A stretch of 35,075 bases of DNA from Planctomycetota bacterium (GTDB taxonomy: Bacteria; Planctomycetota; Phycisphaerae; Phycisphaerales; SM1A02). Every line of letters starts with the position of its first letter. Position 1 is the stretch's first letter. Where the stretch lies: positions 1-35,075 of the forward strand of contig JACNLO010000038.1 in NCBI GenBank assembly GCA_014381555.1. Reading direction: 5' to 3'. This document shows, in pieces, positions 1 to 8,708 of this stretch. The notes beneath the pieces are model-generated. The model was not told the DNA's origin, did no database searches, and saw only the letters and a program-made list of their open reading frames with translations. Position numbers and translations under genes: made by a program.

Positions 1-407
1 TAAACCTCCTCTAGAAGCAAGGCTTCTACGGAGGTTTTTTAAAAGCGGGTGTGTGCCACTGCAAAGAAGCAGTGTCACGCATTCCTTCGGAATGCAAGGG
101 GTTCGCGGCGCATAAATTTGCTACGCAAATCAATGCGGCGTCAAACCCCTTCAATGTATTACTCTTAAAACCTCCTCTAGAAGCAAGGCTTCTACGGAGG
201 TTTTTTAAAAGCGGGTGTGTGCCACTGCAAAGAAGCAGTGTCACGCATTCCTTCGGAATGCAAGGGGTTCGCGGCGCATAAATTTGCTACGCAAATCAAT
301 GCGGCGTCAAACCCCTTCAATGTATTACTCTTAAAACCTCCTCTAGAAGCAAGGCTTCTACGGAGGTTTTTTAAAAGCGGGTGTGTGCCACTGCAAAGAA
401 GCAGTGT
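1..407. repeat. Tandem array of a 166-bp hairpin-rich repeat (about 2.45 copies, cut by left edge)
   Basis: Unit 1 spans 5-170 and unit 2 spans 171-336, and by eye they are identical base for base. Unit 3 starts at 337 and keeps the identity to 407, then breaks off into unrelated sequence. Positions 1-4 match the tail of a preceding unit except at base 1, so the array probably continues to the left. Each unit carries several inverted repeats. In unit 1 these are AAACCTCC/GGAGGTTT enclosing TAGAAGC/GCTTCTA (2-39, followed by six T), CACTGC/GCAGTG (57-74), GCATTCC/GGAATGC (79-95), and an outer AAGGGGTT/AACCCCTT (96-103 and 144-151) enclosing ATTTGC/GCAAAT (116-130). Short open frames run through the array, but the period is not a multiple of three, so I do not call them genes. 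There are no unique spacers as in CRISPR. Confidence 0.95.
333..372. terminator. Terminator-like hairpin of the last repeat unit
   Basis: A near-perfect inverted repeat (AAAACCTCC ... TAGAAGC-aag-GCTTCTA ... GGAGGTTTT) ends in a run of six T on the plus strand and four T on the minus strand. The same structure occurs at 1-40 and 167-206. It lies downstream of the minus-strand gene that ends at 483 and could stop its transcript. That role is inferred from structure only; the hairpin belongs to the repeat and may have another function. Confidence 0.45.
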
Positions 408-482
408 TAATTTATACTGACTGTCACTAGAAATATACGCTGGTGTTAAAACAAACCGCGGGATAGTTTATTCGTAGCTCGC

Positions 483-1877
483 CTACAACGTACAAGGTCC
501 CCAACTGCCAACAACTTCAAGAAGGTCAACTACGTCAACAACTCCATCACTATTGATATCTGCCATAGGGTCAGAACCACCCCAAGCATCTATAATAAGT
601 AGGAGGTCCGTTACGTTTACACTTCCGTCACCACTGACATCTGCAGGGCATGAACTATTGCCACATCCATCATCAAATGTGTTTCCGCCTCCATCAACCC
701 AGTCACCATAAAAATCATTCGGAGAATTATTACAGAATTGAGAATCTGAAATCTCTGGACCAGTAGTTCCATTTTGCAAGTGATACACTCCACCACCAAT
801 TTGAGCGACGTTATCCTTAATGATGCAATTTGTAATAACTGGAGAACCATCAGTTAAAATGCCACCGCCAATTGGATTATTACCATTTTGTAAAGTAAAA
901 CCATCAAGAACAGTACTCTGGCTTGGCTCACCGTACATCCAAACTACTGAACCATTAGCGCTTCCATCAATCACTGTAAGGTCAGGACCACTGGTGCTAG
1001 TTATAGAGATACCTCGTCCATCGTAATCAATATTTTCTGCATAGGTGCCAGGCATTACGAGGATTGAATCGCCCGTACCACAAGCTTCAATTGCTTCACC
1101 AATTGTTGCGTAATCACCCTTAGCTCCAACGACAAACTCATCTATCTGGCAATCGCCACTGTTGTGGTAATGTTTTTCCGCTTGATATACTTCAGCAGGA
1201 CCAGATGAATTCGTTGCTTGAGCCCATGCAATGTAATGTACGTCTCCTAAATTATTTTGGCTTGAACTATCCAGATCAAAGGTAAATGTAACTTCTTGTG
1301 TGTCACCAGCATTCAAAGTAATTGTTTGTACGTCTGCTTGTTTGAAACAACCGTAATTAAACGATGGAGTAGAAGGGTAGTTATGCAATACTTGCGAACA
1401 GTGCACCTTCATTGTTTTGTTAGATCCACCATTTTCAATTCCAACAATGGCTGAAACAGAGTAGGTATCGGTATCGACAGGTGAACCACACATCTCAATT
1501 GTGACGTCTGTAGCGGTTGCAATTCGTTGCAAATACTTTGTTCGAAGTTGCGTATAATTAGCTGAGGGGCTTCCGTAAGAACCAACTTGGCTACTTACTC
1601 CATCCATCCAAACTGTTGGAAAACCTGGGACACTGTAAAAAACCTGTCGTAAATCACCCCAACTAGTGGAATATGAATCCGATCCATGTACCTGCATAGA
1701 AAAACATGTATCAGGAAATTCATCCATGAGCATGATTAGACCATTGGCAACATCAGGGCAATAGGTACACCAAGTTGCTGTAAAATTTTCACAGATAACT
1801 TTTCTTGGGGCTGCTTCCGCACTTAAGAAAAGTGTTGAAACACAAATTAGTGATGCAATTATTGGTAATTTTTTCAT
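483..1877 (-). CDS. Secreted thioredoxin-like / beta-helix protein with C-terminal GC-type dockerin
   Basis: 464 residues. An N-terminal signal peptide (about 1-23, ending A-E-A-A) is followed by a thioredoxin-fold segment with a C37-T-Y-C40 motif. The continuation (V-P-G-F-P-T-V-W-M-D-G) has the cis-Pro style of Omp28/thioredoxin-like proteins. Around residues 245-400 there are short G-, N- and I-rich turns (for example G-T-Y-A-E-N, L-D-G-F-T-L-Q-N-G, I-T-N-C-I-I), typical of right-handed parallel beta-helices of the pectin-lyase fold. Residues 410-464 form two dockerin calcium loops (D-V-S-G-D-G and D-I-N-S-D-G) ending W-G-P-C-T-L. A redox or disulfide role for the front domain and surface attachment via the dockerin are inferred. 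The pseudopilin gene lies just upstream on the same strand (24-nt gap). Confidence 0.85.
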   Translation of the reverse strand: MKKLPIIASLICVSTLFLSAEAAPRKVICENFTATWCTYCPDVANGLIMLMDEFPDTCFSMQVHGSDSYSTSWGDLRQVFYSVPGFPTVWMDGVSSQVGSYGSPSANYTQLRTKYLQRIATATDVTIEMCGSPVDTDTYSVSAIVGIENGGSNKTMKVHCSQVLHNYPSTPSFNYGCFKQADVQTITLNAGDTQEVTFTFDLDSSSQNNLGDVHYIAWAQATNSSGPAEVYQAEKHYHNSGDCQIDEFVVGAKGDYATIGEAIEACGTGDSILVMPGTYAENIDYDGRGISITSTSGPDLTVIDGSANGSVVWMYGEPSQSTVLDGFTLQNGNNPIGGGILTDGSPVITNCIIKDNVAQIGGGVYHLQNGTTGPEISDSQFCNNSPNDFYGDWVDGGGNTFDDGCGNSSCPADVSGDGSVNVTDLLLIIDAWGGSDPMADINSDGVVDVVDLLEVVGSWGPCTL

Positions 1878-1901
1878 AGTTCTGTTACTTTCTCTCTTCG
1901 T

Positions 1902-2792
1902 TTATTCTGGATCATCCCATTCTAATTCGGGCATCAGTTGGTATGGAAACATGTCGCCGCCTGAATCAGAGAGTTCGCTCACTAAGACTAACCAAGTGTC
2001 ACCACCCCAAAAATTACATACTCCTGAAACACAATCTATATTGAAAAGGTTGTCCGAAACGTGCCCCTCAGAAGTCCTATACACACTCATATTAGGCTGA
2101 AATGTTTCTTCGTAGGTCATGTGGTTATCCTGCCAACAAACGTTGCCCACCCAAGTTCTTCCGCCGCCATGTATATCATAGGTAACAGAATGGTCGGGAT
2201 ACTGTCCAAATCTCGTACCGCGATTACTTAAGATTGCAAACTCTGAAGAGCCTGTGCTCGCCCATTCCTTCTCTTTTCGTGAGCCGATTAGTGGTATCGA
2301 TGAATAAGAAACGTGACAACCATCACCTCCATCATCCAAATCAACGTTTAATTCTTCGTCCCAGTAGGTATCTTCACTTGGATTGCGGGCGGTGTAATCA
2401 TAATGCTCCATAGCGAAGACATTGCCACTAGGTTCATTTTCGCTTAATAAACGATCTGCGTTGTATAGATTCTCCATGACTGAAAGCGAATGAACGTTGT
2501 CGGATGTGTTTGCAAGCCGATCTTCAGCTCCTCTTCCTCGCACCTCTTGACCAGTATCTATAGCCAACCTATTAACGTAACCAGGAGTTGGATAGCGACC
2601 CTGATGACCAGTAGCCCACGTAAGCCAACCTGAGTGAATCGACCTAATCCGAGCAGAATCTTTTACAAGCATTGCTTCCCTACGAGCTCGTCCAAGCGCT
2701 GGCATCAGAATGCTCAACAGAAGAGCGATAATCGCCATTACAACAAGTAACTCGATAAGAGTAAATGCGAATAGTTGTCTTTTATTCTTCAA
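1902..2792 (-). CDS. Type II secretion-type pseudopilin (prepilin N-terminal methylation domain)
   Basis: 296 residues. The N-terminus has a short basic leader, then F-T-L-I-E-L-L-V-V-M-A-I-I-A-L-L-L-S-I-L with the +5 Glu of type IV pilins and pseudopilins. It is followed by the planctomycete-style M-P-A-L-G-R-A-R-R-E amphipathic helix. The residue before the processing site is Ala (F-A/F-T-L-I-E) rather than the usual Gly. The remainder is a large soluble domain rich in Trp, Asp and Gly, similar in style to the many orphan pseudopilin-like proteins of planctomycetes; its ligand is not evident. Processing by prepilin peptidase and location at the inner membrane or periplasm follow from the family. 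No pilus assembly genes are nearby. Confidence 0.85.
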   Translation of the reverse strand: MKNKRQLFAFTLIELLVVMAIIALLLSILMPALGRARREAMLVKDSARIRSIHSGWLTWATGHQGRYPTPGYVNRLAIDTGQEVRGRGAEDRLANTSDNVHSLSVMENLYNADRLLSENEPSGNVFAMEHYDYTARNPSEDTYWDEELNVDLDDGGDGCHVSYSSIPLIGSRKEKEWASTGSSEFAILSNRGTRFGQYPDHSVTYDIHGGGRTWVGNVCWQDNHMTYEETFQPNMSVYRTSEGHVSDNLFNIDCVSGVCNFWGGDTWLVLVSELSDSGGDMFPYQLMPELEWDDPE

Positions 2793-2884
2793 TGTAAAAA
2801 GTCTCCTACTAAATACTATATAAGGTATTAGTTAGCAATCCAAATTAAGATTTCTCCAACTTCGAAGAAAAAAACGAAAAATGG

Positions 2885-3403
2885 CTATTCAGTCCTAGTT
2901 TCTATAGTATCGCTATACAAATCTAGGTAAAAATCTCGGAGTTGCCTGCCTTTTAAGTCTCGTTCTCTTCCTTGCAAAAAACCAAAAGTGTTAAACATGC
3001 TAATCGCAGGTCCTCTTTCTATTCGAACATCAAGCACCACTTTTAAATATTGTTTCTCTTTGCAAAACAAAATGGCATGTTGCATCAGTATAGTGCCTAC
3101 ACCTTTTCTTCGAAAAATATCGCGAACTCGAAGACGTCTAATCTCAGCGGAATCGTCACTGAGCCGCTGCACACCAATCATTCCAACTATCCACTCTTCA
3201 TACTCCGCAACCCAGAAGCAGCTGTCCTTACATTCAAAATAGCCCTCTGTTAAATAATCCAAATCTGCACCTGTATCATTTTCCCTAGTTTGTCCTTCTA
3301 AACGGCTCCGTTCAAACAAATCGCGTAACACTGAAACATCATCGCTTGTTGCTGAGCGAATGTTCATGAGGTCTGTGTGAAATTGAGATTCCTTTGAAAC
3401 CAT
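2885..3403 (-). CDS. GNAT-family N-acetyltransferase
   Basis: 172 residues from the first ATG; a second ATG at 3367 (residue 13, just before I-R-S-A-T-S-D-D-V) is an equally good start. It has the GNAT core: an N-terminal strand/helix with I-R-x-A-x-x-x-D, the acetyl-CoA pyrophosphate loop R-R-K-G-V-G (98-103) after the strand A-E-I-R-R-L-R-V, and motif B with M-F-N-T-F-G-F (137-142). The substrate cannot be read from the sequence. It is the last gene of a tightly packed minus-strand operon, two bases after the phosphoesterase stop, so it is probably co-transcribed with valS. Confidence 0.88.
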   Translation of the reverse strand: MVSKESQFHTDLMNIRSATSDDVSVLRDLFERSRLEGQTRENDTGADLDYLTEGYFECKDSCFWVAEYEEWIVGMIGVQRLSDDSAEIRRLRVRDIFRRKGVGTILMQHAILFCKEKQYLKVVLDVRIERGPAISMFNTFGFLQGRERDLKGRQLRDFYLDLYSDTIETRTE

Positions 3404-3405
3404 TG

Positions 3406-3894
3406 CTACGTGTCCAATTCATGAAAGACTAGAGACATCTTAACCGTATCAAGTATAGCAACAGTGTATCGAGGGGCTCGATGTAGTGCACCGGGATTAA
3501 TGCAACGCGTCTTTTCGACCACCTCATCGCGTATTTCATGGCTGTGGCCATGAGCGATTACATCGATATTGCTATCTTCTATAAAGGTTCTGTATTGCGA
3601 CAAATCATGTCCATGCAGGAAAGCTAATGTGATTCCGTCAATCTCCATTGTTCCAGCTGGGTGTTGCACATTAAGCCCAAGGGTAATTGCGTAGTCAAAC
3701 AAGCGGGTTACATAATCACAATTACCAAATACCAGAGTAACATTATGACCTGCGAGTTCATCAAGCACTTCGTGCGTTTCGATATCTCCAAGGTGAATAA
3801 TCCGGTCACAACCTAAAGTTGTCAGGAGTTCAATTGCGTGGCGGGTCCTAAGCCACTCACCATGAGAATCAGATAAAAAACCAATTAGCGCCAT
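3406..3894 (-). CDS. YfcE/MJ0936-type metallophosphoesterase
   Basis: 162 residues, the normal size for the small YfcE-like calcineurin-fold phosphodiesterases. The metal-binding motifs are all present: S-D-S-H-G (D9, H11), H-L-G-D-I-E (D37), G-N-C-D (57-60, the family's variant of G-N-H-D), H-G-H-D (94-97) and A-H-G-H-S-H (114-119), followed by I-N-P-G-A. A cytoplasmic two-metal phosphodiesterase is expected; the physiological substrate of this family is generally unclear. The start overlaps the end of the upstream lipoprotein gene by 10 bases, and the acetyltransferase follows after 2 bases. Confidence 0.92.
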   Translation of the reverse strand: MALIGFLSDSHGEWLRTRHAIELLTTLGCDRIIHLGDIETHEVLDELAGHNVTLVFGNCDYVTRLFDYAITLGLNVQHPAGTMEIDGITLAFLHGHDLSQYRTFIEDSNIDVIAHGHSHEIRDEVVEKTRCINPGALHRAPRYTVAILDTVKMSLVFHELDT

Positions 3895-4844
3895 TGGCTA
3901 CTTGGCTTTGCGTACTGAACTACCCATCTTTTATATTCACTTTCAAAGAAAGCTGGATCGGTTGAAAAATACGAGAGCCACCCTCGCTTTGGTTCTCGAA
4001 TTGTTCCGATGGCCGCTTCCTGAAGTAACCTTCGAAGATCAGGCAAATATTTCCCATTGTCATACTCGATTATAAAACTAACTAAGCCCCAAAGTTGAGC
4101 GTAATATCCAAGGAGCGAAGTTCTACCACTAGAAAGCAGTATCGAGGGATCTGACTGCATGAGTTCTTTCAAAGGAGTTAAACGATTTGCATTTACAATT
4201 TGCCTCAAAGTCGTCAAACGGTCCCAATTGCTGGCTGGTTGAAATTTGACTTCTCCCCGACGAAATCTAAATCCTTCCATCCAAGTTCCAATACCTTCAT
4301 CAAGCCAAGTCGGAAGGCAAGTTGCAAACGCTGCTTCTGCATATTGATGCCATCCCTCATGTGCAGCAATACGAAGCGTGACTCGACTTCTACCTCTCTC
4401 ATCTAAATGGTACAACACTGCTGTTCCATCAATTGTGAGACCACCAGATTCTAATTGAAACCAATGCTCAGCCTCGTCTCCAAGCATCAACTTCAATTGC
4501 TTTTGCCATTGCGCCTCGTGCGCAAACAAGTAGACATCCATTTTCTTCTTGGGATATGGCAATTTTCCAAATACAGTTGTGTATCGCTCAATAAGTGCAT
4601 CGTAGAAAGCTGGGAGAGAATCGATAATGTGCTGATACTTAATTGTTGTTCGTATGTCCCAAACATCTGACACAAAACGTTCACCTTTGTCTCCATCGTA
4701 CATCCAAGGCGACTCAAACATTAATTGCCTGTTTGTTTCAGTTGCGCGTAGCGGGGGCGTCTTCTTCTTAGTTTCCTGAATGGAGCAATTACTAAAGGCA
4801 AAGAATGCAAGAAACAAACTTAAAACAATTAAACGAGGTGTCAT
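3885..4844 (-). CDS. Putative lipoprotein gluzincin metallopeptidase (HExxH, peptidase-MA-like)
   Basis: 319 residues. The hydrophobic N-terminus ends A-F-S-N-C20, a plausible lipobox. The centre carries A-A-H162-E163-G-W-H166-Q-Y-A-E and, about 17 residues on, W-L-D-E183-G-I-G. This is the HExxH ... E-G arrangement of peptidase-MA-like gluzincins and DUF1570-type planctomycete proteins. Zinc binding by H162, H166 and E183 with E163 as general base is inferred from the family. The ATG overlaps the valS stop as ATGA, so translation is probably coupled to valS. A protease role outside the cytoplasmic membrane is likely but unproven. Confidence 0.75.
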   Translation of the reverse strand: MTPRLIVLSLFLAFFAFSNCSIQETKKKTPPLRATETNRQLMFESPWMYDGDKGERFVSDVWDIRTTIKYQHIIDSLPAFYDALIERYTTVFGKLPYPKKKMDVYLFAHEAQWQKQLKLMLGDEAEHWFQLESGGLTIDGTAVLYHLDERGRSRVTLRIAAHEGWHQYAEAAFATCLPTWLDEGIGTWMEGFRFRRGEVKFQPASNWDRLTTLRQIVNANRLTPLKELMQSDPSILLSSGRTSLLGYYAQLWGLVSFIIEYDNGKYLPDLRRLLQEAAIGTIREPKRGWLSYFSTDPAFFESEYKRWVVQYAKPSSQWR

Positions 4845-7800
4845 GTTTGTACAGCCGCCCTAGCTGATTCAAGATCTTTTTCTGCTTTTGAGAGCATGTC
4901 TTTCGTTTCTTGCACTACATGTTCTGGAGCATTGTTTACATACGATTCGTTCGACAAACGATTCTTGAATCCTGTGACTTTCTTTTCCAGAGAAGCAATC
5001 TCTTCTTTAAGGCGAGAATTGCTATCTTCTGCTTCTGATTCGTCGAGCATATTTGAGAGAATAATTGTTTCACCATCTACGAGAACAGCGAGGCCATCAC
5101 ATGAATCCTCAAGCAACGCGATGGATTGTAATCCAGAGAGAGAGGAAAGAACTTCAGCATGCTCTAGGGCGAGTGAGTGTATGCGTTCTGGAGCAAACAA
5201 ATCTATTTTTCGTTTTGGCTTCACTTTTTGCGATGCTCTAGCGCCTCGAATTGCTGTAACAAGTTCTTGAAGTTGACCGAAAGAATGAACAATATTCTCG
5301 TCAAGTTTCACACCAGACAGTTTTGGCCATGACGAAGTTGCTACAAGCAAGTTAGTTTCCAAAGCAATACCATCAACGCTTCCTGCTGGAAGTGCGTGAA
5401 TATGTGGCCAGATTGCTTCAGTTACAAATGGGCATACAGGATGTAACAAGCGGCTAATCAGATCAACGACTGTGAGCAAAATACGCTGTTGTTCTGGGCT
5501 TTCCTTAACTGTTGGCTTAATCGCTTCAAGATACCAATCACAAAAGTCTCTCCAAAGAACATCGTAGATAGCTTCAACCGCGAAGTTGAATTGATACTCC
5601 TTCAATGAAGCATTGATTTTATCTGTGGCAAAAATAACTCTTGACAACATCCACTGGTCTACTGGCTGCATGTCATTTACAGAAACCGATTCTGCAGGAG
5701 CTGAGATGTTCATCAACGCAAACCGGCATGCATTCCAAAACTTGTTTGCAAAGTTTCTACCAACATCAAAACGTGAGGAAGAATTAATTGCAAGAGGGGT
5801 TTCTTCATTATTCTCTGCTTCGCCAACAAGTAGACCGTAGAGAGTCGACATCTTTTTTGAGTCATCATCTGGAGAAATCTGTGTCGGAGCCATAACTTCA
5901 TGTCCAGTTTTTGACTGTACATATTTTGGCGTAAAAACTTTTCCAGAGTAAGGGCAAATCACATCAACAGCTAAACGCACATCTTGTGTCCCTGTTGCAA
6001 GTTGGACCATTATGTATCGCATCGCATCCGCGCCATGAGTAGCAATAATATCGCGAGGGTCTACGCCATTTCCAAGCGACTTACTCATTCGTTGCCCAAA
6101 ACCATCTTGAATCATTGGATTGATATACACATCGGCGAATGGCAGGGTGCCATCACGAAAGTATCGGTTAAACATCACCATCCTACTTACCCAAAGCGTA
6201 ATGATGTCTCGACCTGTGCAAAGCACGCTTGAAGGATTAAACTTCTCTAAGAGTCCCTCGGTTTGTGGAAAAGCATTTGGGTTTGGCCAACCCATCGTAG
6301 AAATTGGCCAGAGTGCAGAACTAAACCATGTGTCTAGTACATCTTCATCTCGAGCAAAACCATCCGCCTCTACATCCATTTCGAGTTGCTCGTTACCGCC
6401 AGAAATACATAAATAAACATTTGTAACATTCTCGCCTTCGTCAAATTCTCTACTCGAAGCTACTGCACAATTATCTTCATGTGGCCAAGTAACTGCTTCT
6501 TCTTTAGAGAATGCTTTTGACCAAACTGGAATTTGATGTCCCCACCAAAGTTGCCTAGAAATGCACCAATCTCTTAGGTTCTCGTGCCATGCCTGATAGG
6601 AATGTGCATACCGTTCTGGGTAGAACGTTAATCCACCATCGCCATCTATTTTGCCAGAAGATCGCCGAGGAGGAGTTCCATCATATTGTTCACTTGAGAG
6701 TGCACGAAGTGCTTCATTGCAAAGACGATCGTCTGTTACGCGGACATACCATTGGTCACTTAAATACGGTTCAATTGGGACATGGCTTCGATAACTGTGA
6801 CCAACACTATGTGCATATTCTTTGATGCCTTCAAGTAAATCGTTTAATCTAAACCACTCAACAATTGCTTCTCTTGCATCTTCTCTAGACAAACCAATAA
6901 ATGCTTTAGCTTCATCGCTTGCATCATCCCAACCGTAGTCAACACTGATAGACGCATCAGATGCCATGATATTTATCACGTCTAAATCATGTCGAGCCCC
7001 TATGTCCCAATCATTTGGATCATGCGCAGGGGTGACTTTCAAGAAACCTGTTGCATATTCTGCTTTTGGATTATCAGTTCCTGGCATGACAACATACTCG
7101 TCTTCGACGATTGGAATAGTTCTTCCGACGATTGGTAATCGAACTGATTTGCCTTGAAGGTCTTTTGCTCGAGGGTCGTTTGGGTTCACAGCAACCGCTG
7201 TGTCGCCAAGCATCGTTTCAGGACGCGTTGTTGCAACAGTAAGAATACCGCTACCATCTTCAAGTGGGTACTTGAGATAGTACATGTGCCCAGAAACTTC
7301 TTTCATTTCAACTTCATCATCAGCAAGTGCAGTAAGCGTGACCGGATCCCAATTCACCAATCGCTTACCACGATAAATTAAGCCATCTTTGTAAAGTTGA
7401 AAGAACGCTTCTCGAACAGCAGCAGCACAAACGTCATCCATCGTGAAACGCGTCCGTTCCCAATCACAGGAAGCTCCAATGGAACGCAACTGGCTTAAAA
7501 TTGTTGACTCGTACTCATCCTTCCAAATTCGCACTCTTGAAACAAACTCGTCACGGGTAAAGTCTGTTCGCTTTTTCCCCTCTTGCTGATGCAGACGTTT
7601 TTCAACAACGGTTTGGGTTGCAATGCCTGCATGATCAGTGCCTGGCATCCAAAGAGAAGCATCGCCTTGCATCCTGTGCCAGCGAATGAGGACATCTTGG
7701 AGAGTATTGTTTAGCGCGTGCCCTAAGTGCAGTGGGGCTGTCACATTTGGAGGGGGAATAAGAATTGAAAATGGCTTTCCTTGGGCATTCGTCTCGCAAT

Positions 7801-7903
7801 GCCCGACATTTGCTGTTTCCCATCGAGAGATAATTTCTGCTTCAATTGCAGAAGGAGCGTATGATTTAGGAATGAAGTCTGTTGAAAAAGCCGTGTCTGT
7901 CAT
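4841..7903 (-). CDS. valS: Valine-tRNA ligase
   Basis: Class I aminoacyl-tRNA synthetase charging tRNA-Val. The start at 7903 (M-T-D-T-A-F) gives 1020 residues; the open frame extends to 8083, but that extension is unlike ValS and overlaps the divergent gene. Signature motifs are P-L-H-L-G-H (HIGH, 59-62) and R-M-S-K-S-L-G-N (KMSKS, about 603-607). The editing domain (T-T-R-P-E-T-M-L-G-D-T-A-V) and the anticodon-binding domain (R-N-F-A-N-K-F-W-N-A) are present, and the C-terminal coiled-coil arm begins near residue 960. Between R-L-A-V-D and the anticodon-binding domain (about residues 645-708) lies an insertion of about 60 residues, starting C-P-Y-S-G-K, absent from the Escherichia coli and Thermus enzymes as I recall them. 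First gene of a four-gene operon. Confidence 0.97.
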   Translation of the reverse strand: MTDTAFSTDFIPKSYAPSAIEAEIISRWETANVGHCETNAQGKPFSILIPPPNVTAPLHLGHALNNTLQDVLIRWHRMQGDASLWMPGTDHAGIATQTVVEKRLHQQEGKKRTDFTRDEFVSRVRIWKDEYESTILSQLRSIGASCDWERTRFTMDDVCAAAVREAFFQLYKDGLIYRGKRLVNWDPVTLTALADDEVEMKEVSGHMYYLKYPLEDGSGILTVATTRPETMLGDTAVAVNPNDPRAKDLQGKSVRLPIVGRTIPIVEDEYVVMPGTDNPKAEYATGFLKVTPAHDPNDWDIGARHDLDVINIMASDASISVDYGWDDASDEAKAFIGLSREDAREAIVEWFRLNDLLEGIKEYAHSVGHSYRSHVPIEPYLSDQWYVRVTDDRLCNEALRALSSEQYDGTPPRRSSGKIDGDGGLTFYPERYAHSYQAWHENLRDWCISRQLWWGHQIPVWSKAFSKEEAVTWPHEDNCAVASSREFDEGENVTNVYLCISGGNEQLEMDVEADGFARDEDVLDTWFSSALWPISTMGWPNPNAFPQTEGLLEKFNPSSVLCTGRDIITLWVSRMVMFNRYFRDGTLPFADVYINPMIQDGFGQRMSKSLGNGVDPRDIIATHGADAMRYIMVQLATGTQDVRLAVDVICPYSGKVFTPKYVQSKTGHEVMAPTQISPDDDSKKMSTLYGLLVGEAENNEETPLAINSSSRFDVGRNFANKFWNACRFALMNISAPAESVSVNDMQPVDQWMLSRVIFATDKINASLKEYQFNFAVEAIYDVLWRDFCDWYLEAIKPTVKESPEQQRILLTVVDLISRLLHPVCPFVTEAIWPHIHALPAGSVDGIALETNLLVATSSWPKLSGVKLDENIVHSFGQLQELVTAIRGARASQKVKPKRKIDLFAPERIHSLALEHAEVLSSLSGLQSIALLEDSCDGLAVLVDGETIILSNMLDESEAEDSNSRLKEEIASLEKKVTGFKNRLSNESYVNNAPEHVVQETKDMLSKAEKDLESARAAVQT

Positions 7904-7910
7904 AGTACGC

Positions 7911-8708
7911 ATGATACCCGCCATCCTTTTTACTGCCTTTCTTGCATCATGCCAAGATGCAGATCCGCCTAAAACCCAACAAATTTCTGTAGAGCAGCGA
8001 GAGAGCGCTATAGAAAGTGCTATGGAACTTATCAACTCCAGAAGAACTGTAGAAGCTCTAGCGATTACATCAACCCTCATCAAAAAAGATTCCGCTTCAG
8101 CAGAATCGCAAGAAATTCATGCCCTTGCGCTAATTTCAGAAGGGGGACGGCTACAAAGTGTTGGAGATTTTAATCATGCTAGAGAGAAACAACTTGAAGC
8201 ACTTCAAGCATACATTATCGCGTGTGGGCAAAGCACTACGCCTGGATTACTCCAACTTTCAACAGCCCAACTCGCACATATGCTCAAAGAAAACAGTACT
8301 GCAATTGAGTATTACCAACTTGCACACGAGAATGTGCCCGAAGATTCACGAGCAGCATTTTTTCTTGGACAGATTTTAATGCTCGACAAGAATTGGAAAG
8401 AAGCAAAGGTTTGGATTTCTGAAAGTCTCAAGCGTGACCAAAGCCAGCCACCAGCTATTCTTTCACTTTCTCTAATTGAGGCGGAACTTGGCAACAGCGA
8501 AGTTGCGTTAGAACTTGCAACAAAAGGTTGCCAAATACAACCAAATGATCCAAAACTTCGTTTTATCCAAGCAAGGGTCTTGCGGCTTACAGGATATCCG
8601 AATCAAGCAATCGAAATTCTTCATCGCTTGCCAAGGGTAATGAGAGAAGACAAACTTTTCAAAGATGAGTTGGAAGCATGCGAAACTCAAACAAAGGTCA
8701 AAAAGTAA
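7911..8708 (+). CDS. TPR-repeat lipoprotein
   Basis: 265 residues from the ATG at 7911, chosen because it opens with a lipoprotein signal (M-I-P-A-I-L-F-T-A-F-L-A-S-C14). The open frame extends upstream to 7638 only as antisense of valS. The mature part is all-helical, with tetratricopeptide-like pairs of helices (A-I-E-Y-Y-Q-L-A-H, A-A-F-F-L-G-Q-I, A-L-E-L-A-T-K-G, A-I-E-I-L-H-R-L). It is probably a membrane-tethered scaffold; no enzymatic motif is seen. The start is only 7 bp from the divergent valS start. The stop overlaps the next gene as TAATG. Confidence 0.85.
   Translation: MIPAILFTAFLASCQDADPPKTQQISVEQRESAIESAMELINSRRTVEALAITSTLIKKDSASAESQEIHALALISEGGRLQSVGDFNHAREKQLEALQAYIIACGQSTTPGLLQLSTAQLAHMLKENSTAIEYYQLAHENVPEDSRAAFFLGQILMLDKNWKEAKVWISESLKRDQSQPPAILSLSLIEAELGNSEVALELATKGCQIQPNDPKLRFIQARVLRLTGYPNQAIEILHRLPRVMREDKLFKDELEACETQTKVKK

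Noticed and set aside
1-407. CRISPR array or integron attC array
   Set aside because: There are no unique spacers between the repeats, no gene cassettes, and no cas or integrase gene; the repeat unit is far longer than a CRISPR repeat.
26-420. Open frames of 67-76 codons on both strands within the 166-bp repeats
   Set aside because: They are repeat copies of the same hairpin sequence, the period shifts the frame, and there are no ribosome-binding sites or protein-like composition.
4896-5270. 124-codon plus-strand frame opposite valS
   Set aside because: It is antisense to conserved ValS coding sequence, with Ser/Arg-rich shadow composition and no start signal.
7904-8083. 60-residue N-terminal extension of ValS
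   Set aside because: It is antisense to the TPR lipoprotein gene and unlike any ValS N-terminus; the ATG at 7903 fits the family.
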